Assembly: GCF_003388735.1 (NCBI RefSeq)
Contig: NZ_QUBQ01000001.1
Location: 2,542,001 to 2,606,000 of the forward strand
Reading direction: 5' to 3'
DNA length: 64,000 nucleotides
DNA from: Paenibacillus paeoniae
Lineage (GTDB): Bacteria > Bacillota > Bacilli > Paenibacillales > Paenibacillaceae
Positions 26,284 through 32,471 of the stretch are shown here, in pieces; the first letter of the stretch is position 1, and each line of letters opens with the position of its first letter. Made by a program: the position numbers and the translations under genes. The notes below the pieces were generated by a model that made no database searches, had not been told where the DNA came from, and worked only from the letters and a program-made list of their open reading frames with translations.

Positions 26284-26411
26284 CTGCTGCCACACTGAAT
26301 TTTTACGGAGCCAGACTTGCCATAAGCTTTGATTTAAGCTCCTATACATTCATTGTCAAATGAGGTTCATGCTGAAAATTAATAAAACAGACAACCGCAT
26401 GCCGTTTGCTG

Positions 26412-26942
26412 TTACTTTGAAATCGAATACTCCTTATACCACTTTCGAAGCATATTTATATGTGCCTGATGATAACGACTATGGTCGGCCATATGCCACA
26501 GCCCCCAACGAATGGTGGCGCGCTTTTCATTTTCATGACCGAAGGTAACCACGTTATCCAGTTCCCAATCCTTCATAGGCGAACAAATCTCTTGCAGCAA
26601 TTGCATAACATGAGCGTATTGAGCTATCAACGTCTGCAGCGGAACGCCAGAAACCATCGGAAGTCTGTTGTTCTCGTCAATCATTGGTCCGTACTGCTCA
26701 ATAAATGGCGGCGGCAACGGCTTCCCCTTGATCCTGTACACCCAGTTCAAATCTACGTAAAGAAGATGCCGGATGAGCTGGGCAGTGCTGTTAAAGCCGT
26801 TATTCAGCCCCCTGTAATCCACTTCATCCTGCGACATGCCGTCCGTTATAGCTTTCAGCCGCTCGTTGTTTTCTGTCACAGCTGCGTATAACATGCCTAC
26901 AATTGGCGACATATTAGCATTGCCTTGCAAATCGCGGATCAT
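26412..26942 (-). CDS. DinB-like four-helix metalloprotein
   Basis: A 176-residue protein resembling the DinB/YfiT superfamily: a four-helix bundle with 'GFNSTAQLIRHLLYVDLNWV' in the second helix and a C-terminal 'LWHMADHSRYHQAHINMLR' in which the His residues match the metal-binding HxxxH arrangement. Many members are mycothiol- or bacillithiol-dependent transferases; the reaction here is unknown. The longer open frame adds 27 residues, but AAGGAGG precedes the ATG at 26942 by 9 bases. A small out-of-frame ATG lies between the two and is not used in this reading. Confidence 0.8.
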   Translation of the reverse strand: MIRDLQGNANMSPIVGMLYAAVTENNERLKAITDGMSQDEVDYRGLNNGFNSTAQLIRHLLYVDLNWVYRIKGKPLPPPFIEQYGPMIDENNRLPMVSGVPLQTLIAQYAHVMQLLQEICSPMKDWELDNVVTFGHENEKRATIRWGLWHMADHSRYHQAHINMLRKWYKEYSISK

Positions 26943-26983
26943 CTCATAACTCCTCCTTATGTGTTGATCCGATTCTTCTATCC

Positions 26984-27412
26984 CTATGAAAAATGATTTA
27001 TACCGTGGATCATCCAGTAACAATAATCTTCAGGAATGACCTCAATAAATGGCTCATACTTCCCAAGCCATCCGTCCGGCACATAATCCTCATACGATGC
27101 GGGCTCAGGATAGCAGGATGTCAATTCCTTATCATCGAAGTTCACGTATAGGGCAGGCATCATATCCAAAATATGATCATACGTTCTTTGCTCTACCCTG
27201 CTTCTTAACTCTTCTGTCCCCACCTCACAGTCACTTATCTGTTGGAGGAAATCTTCCGCCGTGTCTTCATTGACAATTGCAATATGAAATCTGTCAGAGA
27301 ATTCATCTGGATCAGGAATGTCAAATCCTCGCTCAAGAAAAGCCCTGTTTAGTTTCTGCAAATCCAAAAACCATATCTCCTTATCTGCAACATACCATCT
27401 GTAAGATTTCAT
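26984..27412 (-). CDS. Uncharacterised protein, 142 residues
   Basis: I do not recognise the family. The product is soluble and acidic, rich in Asp, Glu, Tyr and Trp ('SYRWYVADKEIWFLDLQKLN', 'EPFIEVIPEDYCYWMIHGIN'). That composition is common among immunity proteins of polymorphic toxins. The start is uncertain. ATG at 27412 begins 17 bases after the stop of a preceding small frame, while an upstream start at 27463 would overlap that frame. Neither has a good ribosome binding site. It belongs to an AT-rich group of unknown genes reaching to 29.5 kb, all on the minus strand. Confidence 0.55.
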   Translation of the reverse strand: MKSYRWYVADKEIWFLDLQKLNRAFLERGFDIPDPDEFSDRFHIAIVNEDTAEDFLQQISDCEVGTEELRSRVEQRTYDHILDMMPALYVNFDDKELTSCYPEPASYEDYVPDGWLGKYEPFIEVIPEDYCYWMIHGINHFS

Positions 27413-27429
27413 ATATCTAACTAGAACAA

Positions 27430-27573
27430 TTATATTTTTTGCATAAATCGGCTTGTTTTGCACGTTTTGTCACCCATTCTGTTAAAAAATTCGGGAGTAG
27501 TGTTAATGCCAACTATAATAGTTCCATGTTCGCTCGATTCAAACCCATCTCCAACATTCATTAACTTTTGCAT
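27430..27573 (-). CDS. Small protein, 47 residues (or fragment)
   Basis: An ATG at 27573 is preceded by AGGGGGGAG and opens a 47-codon frame (MQKLMNVGDGFESSEHGTII...QKI) ending at 27430. The segment 'VGDGFESSEHGTIIVGINT' looks like the start of a small beta-barrel, so this may be the truncated head of a longer gene. It would be translated just before the 26984-27412 gene. No family is recognised. Confidence 0.4.
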   Translation of the reverse strand: MQKLMNVGDGFESSEHGTIIVGINTTPEFFNRMGDKTCKTSRFMQKI

Positions 27574-27599
27574 TGGACTCCCCCCTTCTTCTACCATCT

Positions 27600-28214
27600 T
27601 TACTCCGCCACCCTATTTTCATCTTTTAAAACAATAATCCTATATGTTTCGTCCTTGACGATTAGTTTTTTGTTTATAACAATGTTAATTTCAACGTCAT
27701 TAAATCTGTCCTCTATGTTAGTCTTAAGTTCGTCCAGGTCCGGTATTTCGTTGACATATACATAAAGGTCATTAATTTTTAAGCACTCCATATCAATATC
27801 CATTTCTATTTTATCTATATCTTGATCATTACGTTCAACGCTTTCCACTCTACAAATAATCTTGTCACCATGATCCATACCCGCTTTACCTTTGCCAAAG
27901 CGTCTTTCAAACTCTTCTTTCTCTTTCCGGGCATTTTCTAATCCATATCGAGAAATTAAATATCCTTGTACGATCTCATAGTTCATACTAAATAGTGAAG
28001 ATAGCTCGTAGTAGTTTGGCAACCCTGCTTTGAAAATATGAACCAATTCACATAAAAGATCAGCAAAGCTGCTCTCCTTTATAAACCCCTCTAATTGAAC
28101 CCTCTCATCATTTTCAAACCAGTCAGATATAGTAGAATCTGTGCTTACCAGCACTCCAATGAAATAAGATTTAGCGTATAGAAACTTTCTTCCTTTACTA
28201 ATATTTTCAGGCAT
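27600..28214 (-). CDS. Uncharacterised protein, 204 residues
   Basis: No family is recognised. The product starts at ATG 28214 (MPENISKGRKFLY), preceded by GGAGGTG inside the end of the upstream frame; the two overlap by 8 bases and are probably coupled. Residues 1-90 look helical. A highly charged middle follows (ARKEKEEFERRFGKGKAG), and then alternating strands and helices with many Asp and Glu ('DQDIDKIEMDIDMECLKIND'). No signal peptide or membrane segment is visible. Its AT-rich composition and unknown neighbours suggest acquired DNA. Confidence 0.6.
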   Translation of the reverse strand: MPENISKGRKFLYAKSYFIGVLVSTDSTISDWFENDERVQLEGFIKESSFADLLCELVHIFKAGLPNYYELSSLFSMNYEIVQGYLISRYGLENARKEKEEFERRFGKGKAGMDHGDKIICRVESVERNDQDIDKIEMDIDMECLKINDLYVYVNEIPDLDELKTNIEDRFNDVEINIVINKKLIVKDETYRIIVLKDENRVAE

Positions 28215-28398
28215 TGAAAGCACCTCCGACGCTCACTATGATCCCTAACTCCTTTTCCCACTCACTAAAAAATACTTTTTTATCCTTTATTGAAATCTTC
28301 TCCTCAGAATAAGCCTGCAGCAATTCCGAAAAATCAGTTAATGTGGCATCTACATGTCCATAAAACTGTATGTCTAAAGCAAGGTTATTCGTTAACAA
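28207..28398 (-). CDS. Short uncharacterised protein or 3' remnant
   Basis: The frame encodes about 63 residues from a TTG at 28398 (LALDIQFYGHVDATLTDFSE to the end 'IVSVGGAFNA') with no ribosome binding site. The coherent reading continues upstream without an ATG as KQAISLARHFCFLL back to a stop near 28437. It may therefore be the 3' end of a gene whose beginning has been lost. It overlaps the following gene by 8 bases and supplies that gene's ribosome binding site. Confidence 0.4.
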   Translation of the reverse strand: MLTNNLALDIQFYGHVDATLTDFSELLQAYSEEKISIKDKKVFFSEWEKELGIIVSVGGAFNA

Positions 28399-28508
28399 AA
28401 AACAAAAATGGCGAGCCAGGGATATAGCTTGCTTTTAATATCCATATATACATGCTTCGATGAATATCCTCATTCAAGGCCATATCGCTCCGCATCTAGA
28501 AATTTAAT

Positions 28509-28736
28509 TTATGCAAAGTTACGCTTTATCCATCCCAGAAAGTAATTGCACGCTTCCTCTTCGTTATCAAATACTTTGTATCCTGTTTTATTGCCTCGCT
28601 CGCTATAATACGTTACCCACTTGCCATTACTTTCATCGATACATATAGTCTCGTTAGGCAGCCCGCCACTCAATGAATAAGCATTTTCCGGTATGCTCAG
28701 CTCTAAGAGTTTGTTCTGAAGCTCATTTAATTTCAT
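28509..28736 (-). CDS. Small uncharacterised protein, 75 residues (possible immunity protein)
   Basis: A complete small soluble protein with AGAGGT 8 bases before its ATG. It opens MKLNELQNKLLELSIPENAY, followed by 'SLSGGLPNETICIDESNGKW' and a strand-helix end 'KVFDNEEEACNYFLGWIK'. The alpha-beta pattern resembles small immunity proteins found beside polymorphic toxins in Bacillota, but I cannot name a family with certainty and no toxin gene is present. It lies alone between two short gaps. Confidence 0.6.
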   Translation of the reverse strand: MKLNELQNKLLELSIPENAYSLSGGLPNETICIDESNGKWVTYYSERGNKTGYKVFDNEEEACNYFLGWIKRNFA

Positions 28737-28867
28737 GAATCAAAACCTCTGTATTTAGGATTATCATAAACTTAGCACATGTTTCCTGTCTATCAAAACA
28801 CCTTTTTACATCTTAAGGTCCTTCTTACTACTAATATATTTGATGCACAATTGAAAACAAAAAAATA

Positions 28868-28895
28868 GCCAAACATGGTTTATCCATGAATAGCC
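28868..28895 (-). terminator. Possible terminator after the 28931 gene
   Basis: On the minus strand CATGG and CCATG surround a 5-base loop, flanked by two copies of TTGGCTA, the second running into seven T. The stem is short. Confidence 0.4.
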
Positions 28896-28930
28896 AAAAC
28901 TAATCTGTACCAGTATGAATGTTTATATAT

Positions 28931-29536
28931 TTATCTTATGAATAATTCGATTTCATCATCATCAAATTCCTCTCTTAACATACCTCTCTCCAAATACGTT
29001 GACTCAACCATTTTCAGCAAGTGAAGCGCAAAGGTTAATCTATACATGACAATAAATCCTCTTTCCGCTTCTAACGGCATGGTAGAAAATCTTTTTTGCA
29101 TAGACTTATCTATATAACTTACGATGATTTTATCAGCCTGCATTTCGGCATATATTTCTTGAGGCTTGAATTGATTAAAGCTATAACGTTCATCTCCGAT
29201 ATCCAATTGTTGGAGAACTATTGCTAGCTCCTTAAACGATCGTACGCTATTTATGGGATCAGACGGAGCATGAATTCTATTAAAAAAGAACTTTTTCAAT
29301 GTTTTGATGAAGAAGAATTTGATTGCTTCCTCTTCCGATAGGAACTTCTCTATTCCTTCCTTCTCCAGAGAGGGTCTCTTTTCGAAATTCATTTCAGAAA
29401 AGTACCAAACTGCATCGTCAGCCTCTATTTGATTGTAATTTTCATAGTATCCTTTCACTTCTTTTATACAATCATCGCTAATATGTAATTCAATTCCTAT
29501 CTCCATGCAAATGGAGTTCAACTGAGTTCGATTCAT
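28931..29536 (-). CDS. Uncharacterised protein, 201 residues
   Basis: No family is recognised with confidence. A start at ATG 29536 is supported by AGGGGGAGG about 7 bases upstream; the longer frame adds 11 residues. The protein is soluble and acidic, with an N-terminal helical region ('NRTQLNSICMEIGIELHISD') and a C-terminal helix pair ('GFIVMYRLTFALHLLKMVES', then 'EFDDDEIELF'). It is the first of a series of AT-rich minus-strand genes of unknown function and may be an immunity-type protein. Confidence 0.6.
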   Translation of the reverse strand: MNRTQLNSICMEIGIELHISDDCIKEVKGYYENYNQIEADDAVWYFSEMNFEKRPSLEKEGIEKFLSEEEAIKFFFIKTLKKFFFNRIHAPSDPINSVRSFKELAIVLQQLDIGDERYSFNQFKPQEIYAEMQADKIIVSYIDKSMQKRFSTMPLEAERGFIVMYRLTFALHLLKMVESTYLERGMLREEFDDDEIELFIR

Positions 29537-29663
29537 TGTGTGGCCTCCCCCTCTAAGTTGGAAGATCAAAAGAGATCATAATACAAACCGCTACAGACCG
29601 ATGCAGAAACCGTCTTTTATAACAACGAAAGATATGATGTCTTCCAACTACGGAAAGGGCTAG

Positions 29664-29851
29664 CCTCTAACGGTCACGGCTGACCTCTAGAGGATGATTT
29701 TTACATACTATCGGTTTTAATGGACATCAGCGGCCATTAGAAGTCGTTTTCCCCCGCAATCTCGTCTTTTCAGCCTGTAAGGGACATCTGTGACCGTTCT
29801 AGTCTCATTTTGCTACATTTTCGCTTCTAACGGACTACGGTGACCGTTAGG
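29664..29851. repeat. Four imperfect palindromic repeats of about 28 bases
   Basis: Copies lie at 29664-29692, 29717-29742, 29774-29802 and 29823-29851, with starts 53, 57 and 49 bases apart. Each has a form close to CTAACGG...GACCGTTAG, capable of a hairpin, as in CTTCTAACGGACTACGGTGA. A related pair occurs at 35730-35790. They resemble the palindromic intergenic repeats frequent in Paenibacillus genomes. Confidence 0.6.
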
Positions 29852-29970
29852 GCATGTGTTGCCCTCGCCGATGTGAAAGTACTGATTAGCAGGTTTAGCC
29901 TTTATATTATCATGACTTTTCATAGTATAAAAATACTGTTTCACTAATACGGGGTAAGCGATTCTATGAA

Positions 29971-30010
29971 AAAAGCCGTCCAACTACCAATGAGGCAGTT
30001 GGGCGGCTCT
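29971..30010 (-). terminator. Terminator of the ahpC-ahpF operon
   Basis: On the minus strand AGCCGCCCAACTGCC pairs with GGTAGTTGGACGGCT around TCAT and is followed by six T, about 10 bases past the ahpF stop. Confidence 0.9.
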
Positions 30011-30020
30011 ATGAAAACCG

Positions 30021-31550
30021 TTAATTCCGAATCAAATAATCGAATGCGCCCAAAGCCGCATTGGCACCTGATCCCATGGAGATAATGATTTGCTTATAAG
30101 GACTGTTCGTGCAATCGCCTGCAGCGAATACACCCGGCAGGCTTGTCGCGCCGTGATTGTTCACGACGATCTCACCCATGCGCGTACGCTCAAGAACGTC
30201 GCCCAGCCAATCCGTATTCGGCACAAGGCCGATCTGTACGAATACGCCTTGCAGTTCAACATGCTTCTCCGCGCCTGTCTCACGCTCAATGTAAGTCACA
30301 CCGTTCAACCTGTCGGTTCCGGTAAATTCCTTCGTTTGAACGTTCTTCAGAACAGTTACGTTAGGCAGGCTGTACAGACGATCCTGCAGCACAGCGTCCG
30401 CTTTCAGCTCCTCATTGAATTCCAGAACCGTCACATGACTGACGATACCAGCAAGATCAATTGCAGCTTCAATACCGGAGTTGCCGCCGCCGATCACTGC
30501 GACATGCTTGCCAGCAAAGAGCGGGCCGTCGCAATGCGGGCAATACGCCACGCCCTTGTTCTTGAACTCTTCCTCACCCGGCACGCCGACATTACGCCAG
30601 CGGGCACCTGTGGACAGGATGACGGTTTTGCTCTTCAGAACAGCGCCGTTCTCCAGCTCAAGCTCAATGTAGTCGCGCTTCTCCAGACGTTTGGCACGCT
30701 GTAGCTTCATGACGTCTACATTGTATTCTTTCACATGCTCTTCAAGGCTTGCCGCCAGCTTCGGACCTTCGGTGTACTTCACGCTAATGAAGTTTTCAAT
30801 GCCGACAGTATCCATCACTTGACCACCGAAGCGTTCAGCTACGATACCTGTACGGATGCCTTTGCGAGCCGCATAGATCGCCGCGCTTGCGCCGGCAGGG
30901 CCGCCGCCGACGACAAGCACGTCGAAAGGTTCTTTGTTGTCGAATTCGGAAGCGTCGGGAGCCTCGACGATTTTAGCCAAAATCTCCTCGATAGACATAC
31001 GTCCGCTGCCGAAAAACTCACCGTTCAGAAATACGGAAGGTACAGCCATGACATCTCTGCTCTCCGCTTCTTCCTTGAATACTGCGCCGTCAATCATCGT
31101 ATGCGAGATACCCGGATTGAGGACGCTCATCAAGTTAAGCGCTTGAACAACGTCAGGACAGTTATGACAGCTAAGGCTAATGAACGATTCAAACTTATAT
31201 TCGCCCTTGATGTCTTTGATTTGATCAATGACACTTTGGTCGACCTTCGGGGCTCTGCCGCTTACTTGCAGCAAAGCCAGCACAAAGGAAGTAAACTCAT
31301 GTCCTAGCGGGATACCGGCAAAGACTACACCTGTATCTTCACCGACACGGTTCACGCTAAAGCTTGGCGTTCTTGACAGCTCAGCCCTCTCAACCGTAAT
31401 TCTGGATGTCATGCCGACGATCTCATCCATAAGTTCCAGCATGTCCTTGGACACGGGATCGGATGCCGCGCTGACCTTAATCAGCACATCGCCTTCCATA
31501 AGCTGAAGGTATTGGTTTAATTGTGCCTTAATATCTCCGTCTAATACCAT
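30021..31550 (-). CDS. ahpF: Alkyl hydroperoxide reductase subunit F
   Basis: A 509-residue flavoprotein disulfide reductase that passes electrons from NADH to AhpC. The N-terminal double thioredoxin fold contains the C128-H-N-C131 redox pair ('ISLSCHNCPDVVQALN'). The FAD-binding motif 'VLVVGGGPAGASAAIYAARK' begins near 210, the second redox pair is C337-P-H-C340, and the NADH site 'HVAVIGGGNSGIEAAIDLAG' follows. The length is that of B. subtilis AhpF (NADH dehydrogenase). It lies 12 bases after ahpC and shares its PerR-controlled promoter. Confidence 0.97.
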   Translation of the reverse strand: MVLDGDIKAQLNQYLQLMEGDVLIKVSAASDPVSKDMLELMDEIVGMTSRITVERAELSRTPSFSVNRVGEDTGVVFAGIPLGHEFTSFVLALLQVSGRAPKVDQSVIDQIKDIKGEYKFESFISLSCHNCPDVVQALNLMSVLNPGISHTMIDGAVFKEEAESRDVMAVPSVFLNGEFFGSGRMSIEEILAKIVEAPDASEFDNKEPFDVLVVGGGPAGASAAIYAARKGIRTGIVAERFGGQVMDTVGIENFISVKYTEGPKLAASLEEHVKEYNVDVMKLQRAKRLEKRDYIELELENGAVLKSKTVILSTGARWRNVGVPGEEEFKNKGVAYCPHCDGPLFAGKHVAVIGGGNSGIEAAIDLAGIVSHVTVLEFNEELKADAVLQDRLYSLPNVTVLKNVQTKEFTGTDRLNGVTYIERETGAEKHVELQGVFVQIGLVPNTDWLGDVLERTRMGEIVVNNHGATSLPGVFAAGDCTNSPYKQIIISMGSGANAALGAFDYLIRN

Positions 31551-31562
31551 AAGAACAGCTCC

Positions 31563-32126
31563 TTAGATTTTGCCTACCAGGTCAAGGCTTGGCTTCAATG
31601 TGGAGCCGCCTTCTTGCCATTTTGCAGGGCATACTTCACCTGGATTGTTGCGTACGTATTGAGCCGCTTTGATTTTGCTTACCAGCGTGCTTGCGTCACG
31701 GCCGATACCGCCAGCGTTGATCTCCACAGTTTGGATAACGCCGTCTGGATCGATGATGAACGTACCGCGGTCAGCAAGACCGTCAGCTTCGATCAGAACG
31801 TCGAAGTTGCGGGAGATCGTGTGGGATGGGTCACCGATCATAACGTATGTGATTTTGCCGATTGTCTCGGAGCTGTCATGCCATGCTTTATGAGTGAAGT
31901 GAGTATCCGTGGATACGGAATATACTTCAACGCCAAGAGCTTTCAGAGCCTCGTATTGATCTTGAAGGTCGCCCAGCTCAGTTGGACATACAAATGTAAA
32001 GTCAGCAGGGTAGAAGCATACTACGCTCCATTTGCCTTTGAGATCAGCTTCGGATACATCGATGAATTGACCATTGTGGTATGCAGATGCTTTAAACGGT
32101 AGTACTTCTGTTCCAATAAGAGACAT
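31563..32126 (-). CDS. ahpC: Alkyl hydroperoxide reductase subunit C (peroxiredoxin)
   Basis: A 187-residue typical 2-Cys peroxiredoxin. The peroxidatic C47 is in '[20 protein letters not shown]' and the resolving C166 in '[15 protein letters not shown]'. It reduces hydrogen peroxide, organic peroxides and peroxynitrite in the cytoplasm and is recycled by AhpF. AGGAGG lies 7 bases before the ATG. A near-perfect PerR box overlaps the predicted transcription start, so induction by peroxide through PerR is expected, as in B. subtilis. Confidence 0.97.
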   Translation of the reverse strand: MSLIGTEVLPFKASAYHNGQFIDVSEADLKGKWSVVCFYPADFTFVCPTELGDLQDQYEALKALGVEVYSVSTDTHFTHKAWHDSSETIGKITYVMIGDPSHTISRNFDVLIEADGLADRGTFIIDPDGVIQTVEINAGGIGRDASTLVSKIKAAQYVRNNPGEVCPAKWQEGGSTLKPSLDLVGKI

Positions 32127-32155
32127 GTTATTTCCTCCTGAGAATGGTTTATTGT

Positions 32156-32170
32156 TTGTAATGATTATAA
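32156..32170 (-). promoter_or_regulatory. ahpC: PerR box of ahpC
   Basis: TTGTAATGATTATAA matches the PerR consensus TTATAATNATTATAA at all but one defined position. It lies just downstream of the -10 element, over the transcription start. Confidence 0.9.
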
Positions 32171-32174
32171 ACTA

Positions 32175-32203
32175 ATATTAATTACTAGCGGGCGAATTGT
32201 CAA
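32175..32203 (-). promoter_or_regulatory. ahpC: Sigma-A promoter of ahpC-ahpF
   Basis: On the minus strand TTGACA (32203-32198) is followed after 17 bases by TAATAT (32180-32175). Transcription should start near 32168, inside the PerR box. Confidence 0.8.
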
Positions 32204-32392
32204 GTGTTTTGCAGCCTTTGTCACAAAATGATAAATAGGCATTTTCTATTATTCCGGACTTCGATCCACAAAAATCTATCATGCCCAACACTAGCTACTA
32301 TTATACACGAAGCTGAGAATCATTACCTGTACCTTCACAGTTTCTTGCTTATACGTTCACTTTATAGACATGGCTTGGTATGGAGCTGCATA

Positions 32393-32431
32393 AATAACCC
32401 CGGCGCGGTTATCCATAACCATCGCCGGGGC
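32393..32431 (-). terminator. Terminator of the GH9 gene
   Basis: On the minus strand GCCCCGGCGATGGTTAT pairs with ATAACCGCGCCGGGG and is followed by TTATTT, about 40 bases past the stop. Confidence 0.85.
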
Positions 32432-32471
32432 TTGCACTGATCTTTTTAAACCTTTATAAACTTGCCCTCAT

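Larger units (their letters stand above)
29537..30020. other. Long AT-rich intergenic region with four palindromic repeats
   Basis: No gene with a ribosome binding site is seen in these 480 bases. The region holds the promoter side of the 28931 gene, four imperfect palindromes (29664-29851) and the ahpF terminator (29971-30010). Confidence 0.6.

Noticed and set aside
29664-29851. Regular repeats resembling a CRISPR array
   Set aside because: The copies differ too much from each other, are internally palindromic and number only four. The intervals vary from 49 to 57 bases and no cas gene is present.
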